DNA from: Heterocephalus glaber
Taxonomy: Eukaryota > Chordata > Mammalia > Rodentia > Bathyergidae
Direction: 5' to 3'
Assembly: GCF_000247695.1 (NCBI RefSeq)
Contig: NW_004624776.1
Coordinates: forward strand, 16,734,565-16,798,564
Length of the DNA: 64,000 bases
In this document: in pieces, positions 37,725 through 48,746 of the stretch
Numbering within the stretch: position 1 is the stretch's first letter
How the letters are laid out: every line of letters begins with the position of its first letter
Notes under the pieces: model-generated
Database searches by the model: none
What the model was told of the DNA's origin: nothing
Seen by the model: only the letters and a program-made list of their open reading frames with translations
Program-made: the position numbers and the translations under genes

Positions 37725-38931
37725 ATTTATCTGTTTCCTATCCCACCTAATTTTAAAAATTAAAATCATGACACCTTTTATAAGTACATAATGTATTAAT
37801 AAATTTTGTTATTTTTATAGCTGGTGTTTATTAAATATAAAATATACATACATTTTGTTAGATTTGAATATTTAAAAAATAAATAATACCATTTTAATGT
37901 CAGATTCCAAGTCCCTAGGAAATGGAACTCGATTTTATAACTTATGCATATTTGCTTAACCCAGTAGTTGATAAAAGCTGTTAGTAAATTTGATAGAGCC
38001 CTGTTTCATTCCTGAATATGTGTACCAAAATTACTTTTCAGTGAAATAAATGGAACATTGAAAATTAAGAGAAATAAAACTGGAAAAGAATAAATGGAAT
38101 AGTTTTCCATTTTTATGAAGTGGAAAGAATTGATTGCCTTACTCAGATGATTTACTTTATTACTAAAGTGACACCCCTTTTGTTGTGGAAAATTTCAAGG
38201 TCATGCAGGAGCAGACAAAATAATCAACTTCAGCAGCTGTAAGTGCACACAAGCAGTCTTGTTTAATCACTACTCTCTGGTAGCTCCAGACCATTTTGAA
38301 GCAGAACCTATATATCAGATAAATTTCATCCACAAATATTTCAGTTTGTTTCTGTAAAAGAGCATCAGGCCTTCATTTTTCAACATGTAAAATGATTTAG
38401 TGTTCAATCATTATATTATGTTGAGCAAAAACAGCTGTCTCGGGCAAATGAACTCACTTACATTGATAACTCTTCCTTGACTTGATTTTTTTTTTTTCTC
38501 TGAAATTCACACTTATTTTACTCTGGGTTTTCATCTCTTTTCCTTTCCTCCACAAGGGGGCAGATAAAGGAAGAGAGAAATGAAGTTTAAATGAACCTGG
38601 TTTGGGACTCACTATTTTGAATCAAATGAGCACAGTTGTAGGACATTTTGGGGGTGACTTTTCAGAAACAAGCAGTGACTTCTTAAAACAACCAAGTGCC
38701 CTCCTTACTCTTCAGAGAAAGAGTGTAGCTTTCTTGGCTTTCTTAACAGGAGGTAAGGAATCAGCTTTCAAGAAATATTATCCAAAGCATTGTTACAGCC
38801 TTTAATTTTTTCTATGTTTAGTAATTTGTCTCTAAAAACAATAATTTGAGATTTAATGAAAACACAACATTTGAATTTATACCCAGTTCTTACAGTCTGT
38901 AATCTATAGCTTAGAGATTCTGTGATTGTGG

Positions 38932-39031
38932 CGAGCTCAAGGCCAACCTGGGCTACATAGTGAGTTCAAGGCCAGCCTGAACTGCATAGTGAGATTCTGT
39001 CTCAGAAAACCCCCCCAAAAAACTACACAAA
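38932..39031 (+). mobile_element. B1 SINE 3' part
   Basis: Two tandem caaggccarcctg...acatagtgag units, then gattctgtctcagaaaac and an A-rich tail. Confidence 0.85.
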
Positions 39032-39461
39032 AAAGACTTCTTGAATGATGCAAATGTTGATTGGGTGAGGTATTTGAGCTAGGCATTTGACAGTAGAAGG
39101 GACATAGTGACTGTCTATCCCCAAGCAGTTTTCCCATTTCTTAAAAGCCTCAGTTACTATGGCATTGTCATTGAGTAAATTACAGAGACCTGCAAATATA
39201 TGATGGTTACTTTATTTACAGCAAAAGCAGTCTTCCATTTGTAGCATGTTTGGTATTGAACACCTGAACACCCTGTAAATTGCTGTTTAGTCTGAGAATT
39301 TTAAATGAACATCTATAAAGTTCTGTAGCAGCTGATTAGTTCTTTGTTTGGACTTGGTATTTGGATATTCTGATCTGGGGAATTTTTTAATTCATTTTTG
39401 TTCTTCCTGCTTTTTTGTTTTGTTCTTCTAGAGACAGACACGGAAACAGAGAGACAGTGCC

Positions 39462-39818
39462 AAAAAAGTATACACACTTCAGGAAAAGAAAAATAGTATG
39501 TTTTTTCAGCAGATGGTGTTACCCTTGTATGGCGGGGGTGGGGGTGGGCTCCTAGAGGATGTCTTACAGCACAGAAAACCCGCTTCACTGCCACCTGTTA
39601 GAGAAGAACCTGAAAGTGCGTGTGCAGCAATCTCAGTGACCAAGGTTACCCAGCAGCAGTGTGCCATACTAATAACTGTCTGGAAGCTCCTGGCCACCAC
39701 TCTGAGCACCTCTTGTAATTGTAGAGGGCAGCTTGTATCAGTCTCATGCTGTCTCAGTAAATTGAGTATTAAAGTGTTTATACAAGTTTTTCTTTTCCTG
39801 AAGTGTGTATACTTTTTT
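39462..39818. repeat. 32-bp perfect inverted-repeat element (possible DNA-transposon remnant)
   Basis: The segment 39462-39493 is exactly reverse-complementary to 39787-39818 (key motif GTATACACACTTCAGG). A 293-bp GC-richer core lies between. The bases just outside the left arm read CAGTGCC, so the end resembles the Tc1/mariner style of CAGTG followed by an A-rich run. No clear TA or other target duplication was found. The core has open frames on both strands but no transposase motif. Confidence 0.7.
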
Positions 39819-40257
39819 TTGGTGGACTCTATAATTTTTTTGTTTTGGAAAAACTTCATAAATGTTCTGAAACCTACATTTTATATCTGTGATTTTAGCT
39901 GTTGTAAGTTTGGAGAGAAATGATGGGACCTGCAGAAATTGATTTTTTTCTATCTCTTTGTGTATCTGTTTTGCAAGTCATGTTTTTTCCTTCTATTGTC
40001 ACTATTAAGAACTCTATTATCAAAGTTTCTATATCCCTACAGCATGACACATAATTACTATGAAACTGTTATCTCACATTCCTATAGGGTTCTTTTTTTC
40101 AGCACTTAATGCCTTTTATTCCTTAGCTTCATGCATGAATTATGTAGCATGTGTGAAGACGGCTTAAACTGTTTCCATTGCATTCTTTCTGGATGGCTCC
40201 TGTTATATTTAGGGAATACTTACACTTTAGACAAAGTAAGAATGTTATTGTTGTTGA

Positions 40258-40274
40258 CCTTGACACCAGATAAC
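40258..40274 (+). other. XPO4: U12-type branch site and AC 3' splice site
   Basis: CCTTGAC at 40258-40264 matches the core of the U12 branch consensus (TTCCTTRAC), with branch A at 40263. The intron ends ...ataAC at 40274, 11 nt downstream, within the short spacing typical of U12 introns. No polypyrimidine tract lies between them, also typical. Confidence 0.9.
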
Positions 40275-40387
40275 TGGGCAGACATTATATAGCTATGTTT
40301 GAATCCTCACAAAATGTGCTGTTGAAGCCAACAGAGTCCTGGCGGGAGACTCTTCTGGACAGCAGAGTTATGGAACTTTTCTTCACA
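40275..40387 (+). CDS. XPO4: XPO4 coding exon after the AT-AC intron (about residues 243-280)
   Basis: The exon is 113 nt. TG completes the split Leu codon, followed by GRHYIAMFESSQNVLLKPTE and then SWRETLLDSRVMELFFT. It ends ACA|gtaagt in phase 0. The intron ends ..ccagataAC. Only an AC terminus gives Asn-Leu-Gly-Arg-His across the junction, as expected for exportin-4. This exon is isolated, with 19 kb of intron before it and 5 kb after. Confidence 0.95.
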
Positions 40388-40725
40388 GTAAGTCTTAGTC
40401 TTTATCTCTGGTAACAAGGGCTATGGAAAAAAGGGAATGCCTTTGTATTTTCCTGAAGTAAAACAGGACAGACTGCTTTTCTCCCCTAAAGCCTTCTCAT
40501 CTTAACAACATCTGCTTGAACAAATTATATCAAAAAGTTCTTGCCAATTTACAAACAAAATTGTATAGAGGATTTAGTATCTTAGAGCAGAACTTTTCAG
40601 ACTTTTTAACGTCAAGACCCCTCTACATTTGTTTCAAAAATGGAGGATATCAAATAATTTTTATTTATGGTGATTATACTTAAAATTTAACTGTTACTGT
40701 TTATCCTATTAAAAAATTAAACCAG

Positions 40726-40808
40726 TCAGGGATTTAGCTCAGTGGTTCCACTGCCTGCCTCACAAGCGCAAGGTCCCGAGTTCGATCCCCGGTACAAAAA
40801 AAAAAAAA
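40726..40808 (+). mobile_element. ID SINE (young family)
   Basis: cagggatttagctcagtggt ... gagttcgatccccggtac plus A-tail. Confidence 0.95.
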
Positions 40809-40817
40809 TTTAAACCA

Positions 40818-40899
40818 AGGACTAGGGGTGTAGCTTAATGGTAGAGTACTTGTGTAGCATGTGTGAGACCCTGGGTTCAATCCCCAGCGCCAGAAAAAA
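40818..40899 (+). mobile_element. ID SINE (older family), tandem with the previous copy
   Basis: aggggtgtagcttaatggta ... ccctgggttcaatccccagc and a short A-tail. Confidence 0.93.
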
Positions 40900-41365
40900 A
40901 AGCCTCCAAATCACAAACTGAGTATGTTAAAAATAGATTTATTAATTCATTAAAACATAGCAATAATACAAAAAAATAGCAATAAGAAATTTTACATGGT
41001 AATATAAATAACATTTTAATGAACGAATAACTATTTTTGAAAACAAGTTTCATAAGAAGAATGGCACTGTTTTACTTTTTGGTTTGTTTTTGTGTTTTTT
41101 ACAATTTTTGCAAATCTCACTAATGTCCGGCTGAATAGAACACAGCCAGATTCTCTTGTCTGCTTTGTATTCAGCTTGTACCTCCTGTCTGTGTACTCTG
41201 GAAAACTACTGTATACTGTGTGACAGTTGGAATGGAAAAAGCAGATGCTGTCTTAGTATTACCATGAATAGTTTTGCTTTCACAATTATCAGGGTCTTAG
41301 GAACCTTTAGGAATCCCTGGGCCATACTTTGAAAACTGCTGTTTAGAGCGCTATTTCTTTCTATT

Positions 41366-41366
<1 letters not shown>

Positions 41367-41414
<48 letters not shown>
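41367..41414. repeat. (GT)n microsatellite
   Basis: About 23 GT units with one interruption, followed directly by an antisense ID remnant. Confidence 0.97.
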
Positions 41415-41415
<1 letters not shown>

Positions 41416-41418
<3 letters not shown>

Positions 41419-41482
41419 TGCTGGGAATCAAGCCCAGGGCCCTTGCATGTGCTAGGCAAGTACTGTACTATTGAGTAGACTA
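41416..41482 (-). mobile_element. ID remnant (antisense) beside GT repeat
   Basis: ttgctgggaatcaagcccag ... aggcaagtactgtactattg. Confidence 0.8.
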
Positions 41483-43769
41483 GTATATTTTTATAAGACT
41501 TTAAGTTAGTATTTAATAGCATTTATTTCAAGTACAGTTTTAAACAATTTTTTTATTATTGGCTGAATAGAAATTAAAAAATACATTCTCACATTTGCCG
41601 GTGAGTTTCCCCATTGGAATTAATAAATACATGTGTATGTTTAAGTGTCTGTGTGTTGGATGCTAATTTGCAGTTACAGGATGAGTATACAAGTTAGACA
41701 TAATGAATTGGGCAAAAATCCAAATAAGACAAATCCAAAGAAAAGTAGGAAGCTGTTTTGCCTAATACCAATTGTTATAGTTTCTTACCTTATCATGTGT
41801 TTTAAAAATATGCATAAGCCTTCCAACTGCCTGCCTTTTTTGATCAAACCATTTAAAATATAACTGTTACATGACGTATTTAAAAATGTCTAGAACAAAG
41901 TTACTCATTTTTGGATAAATACGTTATAAAACATATTTTCTGTAGAAATGTTCAGACTGAGCACTTTATATTTTTTTTTTTAAATCAGAAATGATGACTA
42001 AAAGCATTCAAGATCAAAGAGATAATTGTAACTAACTTTTAAAACTCTGTTGCCTGCCTCATCTGACAGGAATTGTTTTGATGCCAATCCAAGTTCAGTT
42101 CTTTGTATTATTCACTCAGCTGAAAGTAGATCCCACTCCAGCAGTTTTTGAAAAGGTGCAAAACTTTCTGGCAGTGCTGGAAACAACTCTACCAAATCTG
42201 AACAGCTGTCTAGACAAACCAGACAGCTGCTCCTGTCAGCTGTGAACTACCACATGCAAATAACTTTTGAATTTGAAAGTTAACCCTTTTTTGCTTTGTT
42301 ATTTTAGGGGTTTTATAGGTATAGGCTATTTTCACTTAAGCAGTTTTTAAACAATTTTGTTGTTACAGAAATCATAATGACTGAGCTTTCTGTTTAATTT
42401 AATTTTTGTTAAATTTACTTTCACGTATGTGAATTCATTACCCAATTTAAAGGGTTTTTTTCCCACTAGTTAACACTTTTACACAAGATTTGAGTACATA
42501 AAAACAGTTGCGTGGAATTGAGACTTAAATATGTTGATTACATCAGAAATTTGCAATAGCTTTGGTTGCATTCTACTCTTCAAAAGTTTACAAACTTCTA
42601 GATTTTTCTTTTCTCCATAAGATCGTGTAAAAAGCCACTTTCATTCAGTTTTCTTCATACCTTAAGATTCTTCCTGATCTTGCTTATGATTTGTTCTTTC
42701 TTTGCTCATTGCCTAAATATTGGCAATCTCATCTTAGTTCTCAATTTTACTGACGACACGCTTTCCTGGGGCTCTCTTCTGCGTGTAGCACTTCAGGCAC
42801 CTCTTCACTGATGACTCCTAAATCTATATTCAGCGCAGTCCCCTCCAGATACCCCAAGCCTCATAATCCAAGTGCTTTCTGGCTGTTTCAATTTGGATGG
42901 CCACAGACATCTCACATTTAACGTGTTCCAGAAGAATCGGTCATCTTACTGACTCGCTTCTTCTTTATGCCTTGTGTTGATAAGTAGCCTTGCCATTTGC
43001 CACCTCAGAGTCCTGCTGGACTTGCTCTCTCCTAACCGTCTGCCTCTCTCATAGTCAAGTAGTGAATTCAGTTTTTAACTGTATAATACAGCTCGTAGTG
43101 AAACACACTCTCAGGGAATTTATAGTACATTGGAAAAAAGAGCAGATATTTATGCCATGTAAGAATTGTTTGTCTTGACTTTTATGTGATTCATATTTCA
43201 GGGAATATAGATTGGGCTTGCACAATACAGGTAAGGTAAATCTCAGTTCTAGGCCAGGATTGAGCAACCAGCTGGCTCCTTGGCTGGAGAAAATTGTGAG
43301 ACGGGTTTTTCTAGTACCAGACTGCTTTGTTTTAGTGGATAGCATGTATCCCTGGACACCTGTTTAAATGCTGATTAGGGTTACGGTGTGATGACACAAA
43401 TTTAGTTATTTTAAGAATGTATTGTGTTCAAGAGTTCACAAACTAGATAGTATGCATATTTTTAATTTACTGTATCAAATTTAAAATACATTGGAATATA
43501 GTTTGAAAAACATTTGTATTCTACCAGGGATTAGCAAACTGTATCATTCTAGATTGTAAATATTTTAGGCCATACATGTCATATCATCATACTTTGTCAT
43601 TGTAGTACAGAAGTGGCCCTAGATAATTCATAAACAAGCAAGCATCGATACTCCACTGAAACTTTGTAGATGATCATTAAAATGTGAATTCTGTATGATT
43701 TTCACAAGTTACAAAATGTATTCCTTTGATTTTTTTTTCCTCCCTTACCCATGTATACACACACACAAA

Positions 43770-43974
43770 ATCTTTGGTGGGGGCCAATACTGGGAAGGGA
43801 GCCCAGAGCCTTCACATTGAGCTATATACACCAGCACCTCAACACCCTTTAAATTGCTTTTTCTTGAGGCAAGGTCTTGCTAAATCACCCAGGCTTGGCT
43901 CAAACTTGTAATCCTCCCGCCTCATCCTCCTAGAGTGTGGGATGTCAGACATGTGCCTATACACCTGGCATAGA
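43770..43974 (-). mobile_element. B1-dID dimeric SINE (antisense)
   Basis: gccaatactgggaagggagc (ID half), then gaggcaaggtcttgctaaat and gtgggatgtcagacatgtg (B1 half). Confidence 0.8.
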
Positions 43975-44018
43975 AAAAAACTGTTCTTTTTAGAATGTTC
44001 TTAGCCACATAAAAACAG

Positions 44019-44215
44019 ACTGGGGATAGTGGTACATGCCTGTAATCCCCGCACATGGGAGGTTAAGGTGGGAAGACTGAGGATTTGAGGTCAGCCTGGA
44101 CATTTTACTGAGATCCTGTTGCAGAACTGGAAAAAAAGACTGGGGGTGTAGCGCAGTGGTAGCATGCCCCTGGGTTTGATCCTCAGTACCAGAAGGAACA
44201 GCAAAACAAAAACAA
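44019..44215 (+). mobile_element. B1-dID dimeric SINE (sense)
   Basis: ctggggatagtggtacatgc, gaggtcagcctggacatttt, then gggggtgtagcgcagtggta and gtttgatcctcagtacc. Left B1-like and right ID-like monomers are both readable. Confidence 0.88.
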
Positions 44216-45480
44216 ATTATTAAAAAAATCTGGAAACCAGATTTAGCCCATAGGCTGTGGTTGGCTAAGCCATGTTCTAGACCAAAGACTATAACACATA
44301 AACATGTCAATAAATCAGTTAAATTTTTAATTTTTAGAGATGTTACAGTGTTTTAAATTTCTTGACTAGAATCTGAGGACATTCTGGTATTAAGGATTAA
44401 TGGATCAATCCACAAACAAGGATTTATTGTTCACAGTGGCCCAGCACAGTACTATCAGATACTCAAAAGAAGCATTCTAACTTTTAAGTAATTTATAAAT
44501 GATTTGCAGAGTCAAAGTGAAAGCCTGAAACAAAGAGAATAAATGTCCAACATAATGTGACATTCACAAAGTCTGTAGTTGAGAGTGAAAGAGAAAGCCT
44601 AGGGTAAAGTGCTTGTGCTGAGCAGGAAATGGTCACGGTTAGAATAGGAGGTAAACGAAGAGGAATAATTATTTGATTTCTTCACGGAACTTTCATTTGC
44701 TATTTTAATTATGTTAGATCACAGAAATGAAACCTTTACTATGTGAGGATAGTAATACTATAAAGTTAAGGAGCAATATTTTGGGAGCATTTCCTTCATA
44801 TAAAACAGTAAACCAGGTGTTTCACATCAGTATTGTATCATTGAAATATAATCTAGATGAGCTTTTAAATGGATTTATGTGTAATTTAAAGTCTTTACTG
44901 AAACTTTAAATATTAATAGCAATCTATGATAAAATGTGATATAGGTAAACTGTAGACATTTTCATAATTAAAGCATATTCCTGTATGTTGGCTGAATGAA
45001 TGAATGCATGAATATCTAGGGCTTGAGCGATATATTGGTTTTCTAAGTGTATATCTGTTTACTTCCACTAAGACAGCATCTATATACTCCTGATTGAACT
45101 TGTCTGCTAACTTTAGCAAGACGCTGTAGCGAGGCATAGTTAGCATAATACAGATGACTGTCGTTGTTGCTGTTTTTAGAAGAAGCAGTATGTCTGACTG
45201 GCTGGCATCTGTTTCTCTCTTTGTCATAATGTGCTGGAGACAGTTCAGTTTTCAAAATGTAGGTAGCCCTCAGTTAAAAATTAGTTGATATGTTTAAAAT
45301 CATGCCTGCAATGTCAACTGGACCAATCGGCAATTTTCAAATTTACCTAAATTCATGAATTAACTTTCTAGAAATAATCCAGCTACAGTGAATTTTTCTG
45401 TTACCTCATTTGGCGTGGTAGGCACGTGACCCTTACAAAAGAAGAATTTATTTTTATGGATTAGTAATTCTTCCTAACAG

Positions 45481-45638
45481 GTACATCGAAAAATCAGAGA
45501 AGATTCAGATATGGCACAAGATTCTCTGCAGTGCCTTGCCCAGTTAGCGTCTCTGCATGGACCTGTCTTCCCCGATGAAGGCTCACAAGTTGATTATCTA
45601 GCACATTTCATTGAAGGGTTACTGAATACTATCAATGG
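45481..45638 (+). CDS. XPO4: XPO4 coding exon (about residues 281-333)
   Basis: The acceptor is cttcctaacag and the donor AATGG|gtaggt. The exon is 158 nt, phase 0 in and phase 2 out. The peptide runs VHRKIREDSDMAQDSLQCLA, QLASLHGPVFPDEGSQVDYL and AHFIEGLLNTING. It is a HEAT-repeat segment of the middle solenoid. The following intron is only 239 bp. Confidence 0.96.
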
Positions 45639-45877
45639 GTAGGTATACTTGTCCTTTATAACTGAAAGAAGAACTTTCTGGGTTTTCCTTGTGTTTAACA
45701 GAGGAGGAAAAAGAAAATGAGTGATTTCCCCCTATGGTATATTTTGAAATAAAGTAGTATGCCTAATTTGAAATTAATATGCAGAGAACATACCTTTAAA
45801 AATGAAGAGGTGATAACATTTGCTTGTTTGGAAATGAGTTATAACTTCCTTAATAATCCTCATTACTTGATTTATAG

Positions 45878-46052
45878 AATTGAAATTGAAGATTCTGAAG
45901 CTGTGGGAATTTCCAGCATTATCAGCAACCTGATAACTGTGTTCCCTCGAAACGTTTTAACTGCCATTCCTAGTGAACTTTTCTCCTCCTTTGTTAACTG
46001 CCTCACACACCTCACTTGTTCTTTTGGGCGAAGTGCTGCACTGGAAGAAGTG
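45878..46052 (+). CDS. XPO4: XPO4 coding exon (about residues 333-391)
   Basis: The acceptor is cttgatttatag and the donor GAAGTG|gtgagt. The exon is 175 nt; A completes the split Gly codon, then 58 codons, phase 0 out. The peptide runs IEIEDSEAVGISSIISNLIT, VFPRNVLTAIPSELFSSFVN, CLTHLTCSFG and RSAALEEV. It is a typical paired-helix HEAT unit. Reading on past the donor reaches a stop within about 30 codons. Confidence 0.96.
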
Positions 46053-47874
46053 GTGAGTGACTATTCTAAAATAAATTGTGTCAGTTTTTCATAAGAAAAT
46101 TTGTGCTTTTTGGGGAACATTTTCTTATGAAGTAATTATTTTAAGTAAAGGCTAGTAGCTCTTGTTAAAATCACCGTTTTGTTTATATGTGTAAATTAGT
46201 TGGCAACATGTGTTTGGAAACATGACCTTTAAAAATTTGGGGATTCAAATCAGTAGGTGATATTTATTGATCTTAGGATTTTAATTTTGAGATAATTGGA
46301 ATGAAATCCTCCTATTAAAAATTATGTTTCAAGCCCATTTTTATGTTGTTTAACAAATTCACAGGGTACTGCTAACTTCCTCATATGATGTGATTATATT
46401 TTTATATACATTTATTTTGAGATTTTAAAATATTTTTTATTTATTTGGAAATTATGTAAACAGTTCAGTTCAAGTCATTGTAGCTATGCTTGTTTTACTT
46501 AGACAATGCTTTTAACTTTTTTGCTGTTGAGGTTTAATAGTGTTACATTTTGGTAGAATCTAATTTACATTGACTTAACACTCAAGGTATCTTTTGGTAC
46601 AGATTTTCAGATGTCTATTTTGTAAATTTTATATTTAAATTTAGAAAACACATACTAAAAGCCCTTGGCAATACAGCTGCTTTTGTAATAGTTACTATAA
46701 ATAATTGTCTTAATCATGGAAAATAATTTTTTCAAAATAGTTATTAAATTGTTGAAACTAATTTTTCTTTTTCTCAATCAAAATGTGGGTCTTTTAAAAA
46801 GATTGTAAGAGTAAAAACAGTATTTGTAGATATGTTAGAATTTTGTGTTAAGTCATGAGTTTTTTTGGTGGGGGTTTGGCAGCTGGTATCAGTTTTTCCT
46901 CTTCCTTCAAAGATGTTCCAAGAGTAAAGAACTCACAGTGATTGTCTTTATGTAATTGAGCATTTTAGTGATTTGGTGAGAGCAAAGTAACTGGGTCAGG
47001 CAGAGATTTATGTGGTGGAAAAATGTATGTGGTAGAGGAATACAAGTTTAAAAGCATCATATATGGGATTTGAATTTCTCAGGGAGGTAATTTATGTTCT
47101 AAACACGAAAATGCATGGAAAATTAAGTATTTAAGCTTTACTCAGATTCCTTTCAAATGATCACAGATCTGAACCAGTCAGGTTTCATTTAACATGGTCC
47201 CATTGTACTTTGCCTATCCTGCTTGGTTTGTTTTTAATCTTCTAAGCCAGTTGGATTAAAGATTTGCATACTGAGTACATGTTTAGAAACATAGATACCT
47301 TTTTGTTTCTGTTTGTGGTTAAGCATGTTCCTAATGTGTTAAAAAAGAATTGCTGGAAGATATAATCTATATGACTATCTTGGTTTATAAATTTTATATA
47401 TGAATTTGTTTATTTTGACCAGGAGGTTGACAGTGTTTGATGTGGGAGCCTTGGATTGTAAGAAAGTTAGGTGTGTTTTCAGAGAAGCAAATACGTCTTG
47501 CACTTCTTTCACAGGAAAACATGCTTTACTTATGTACTTAATAGGTTTCACTTGGGAAAATTGTTCTTTTTAAAAATAATTAGTCATTTATTGTAAAGGG
47601 CAGAGGGAAACAATTTGTCTAAGGCTTTGCATTCGTTGTGGAAGTGACATTAGGGAGGTTTGGTGACATTAAAGGCTAAGAGGGTGACGCTACCCCTTGA
47701 CTTGCGTAAAGACTAAACAAATCCTCCTAAATGTTATTTTAGCCTCAGTATTTCACTGTTTTGTGTGTACCTGGTATATGCAGCTAATAGCAGAAGTTAT
47801 GAACAAATCTAGCCAAATTATAGAGTGGACCTTGAAAAATTAAGGCATATAAAAAAACAGCTTGGGGCTCAGCA

Positions 47875-48065
47875 TGTAGAAAGATCATGAACTATGACAG
47901 TCTAGTCATGGGCTGAGTAATCTAAAGTGTAGCTTGGGCAAGCTGCCTCACTTTTTTGAGTGTGCTTCCTCATTAGTAAAGTCAGGATAATAATTTCTTG
48001 TGATGTTTTATGGCATTATATGAAAGTACCTCTGTAGTATGCATAATACAATTTAGAATAATAAT
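47875..48065 (+). mobile_element. MIR SINE
   Basis: gggcaagctgcctcactttt, gtgcttcctcattagtaaag and tcaggataataatttc. Confidence 0.75.
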
Positions 48066-48438
48066 TTTGAAAATGAACCTTTATAATACAATTGACAGCC
48101 TGTATTGTATGTACTGTCTTACCACCTAGGTCTGGTTATTGGGTTTTGTTGTTCTGTGCAAATCGATGATCTTTTTATAATTTCAATATTTAAAAGTCTT
48201 TATAATTTTAATTTTAGAAAATGCTTTTCATTAATATTGAAGGAGTTTCCTCTCATAGTAAGAATATAGATTCTTCATATAGACTTTTGTTGTGGTAAGA
48301 CTTTTTGAGAACTGTATTTGTTTAGGAGAACATAATAGAATCTGTGAGGATTCATGTCTTTGTTGGTGATTATATTGCTATAGCCTGGGGGAACATCTTT
48401 ACAAGAAGAAAAATTCTTGATTAGCGTGTCTTTTGAGA

Positions 48439-48746
48439 TACGATCCAACCAGAATTAAATAATACACTGAAATAATTCTTAAAACACTTCTTTTAATAAG
48501 AATGTGTATTTAAGAATGTGTTTAATAAGAATGTGTTTTAAACAGTAGTCGGTTTTCTTCCAAACAGCCTCGTACAGGTAAAGTTATTGTTATTGAAAAG
48601 AAGTGTGCAATGTTTTAAAAAATATTTATCTCCATTTTTCCTACATTATCTTAGGCCAAGAAAATGCATACTCAGGACAGGTGAGTGAGGCTGGCAGCAT
48701 CTTGCTCTCTGCAGTATCATCAGGTATTCTTTCCTAGCTACCAGAA
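48439..48746 (+). repeat. Long inverted repeat, left arm
   Basis: The reverse complement of this 308-bp arm recurs at 49712-50005. By eye there are about 7 substitutions plus two small indels; the inner 118 bp (about 48629-48746) are identical. The left arm carries an extra ~22 bp from tandem copies of aagaatgtgt (48500-48541). No known SINE, LINE or TIR signature was recognised in the arm. Confidence 0.93.

Larger units (their letters stand above)
21093..40274 (+). other. XPO4: XPO4 U12-type (AT-AC) intron, 19.2 kb
   Basis: The intron begins ATATCC and ends AC, with a U12 branch motif 11 nt from the end. It hosts many ID/B1 SINEs, several antisense and one sense L1 3' fragment (23.98-33.34 kb), a MaLR-like LTR nested in L1 (30.4 kb), an L2-like block (33.4-33.9 kb) and the 32-bp inverted-repeat element (39.46-39.82 kb). 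No exon was recognised inside it. 34.0-35.8 kb and 36.5-38.9 kb are mostly unassigned AT-rich sequence apart from one ID. Confidence 0.88.
40388..45480 (+). other. XPO4 intron
   Basis: A 5.1-kb intron. It holds two tandem ID copies, a GT microsatellite with an ID remnant, and a head-to-head B1-dID pair. A 70-codon open stretch at 42036-42245 is unexplained. The remainder shows nothing recognisable. Confidence 0.85.

Noticed and set aside
39498..39923. 141-codon + strand and 117-codon - strand open frames
   Set aside because: They overlap on opposite strands within the inverted-repeat element. The peptides are low in domain-like features and no transposase motif is visible.
44913..45255. Minus-strand open frames of 104 and 70 codons
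   Set aside because: Overlapping frames in AT-rich intron without conservation evidence, a recognisable domain or promoter context.
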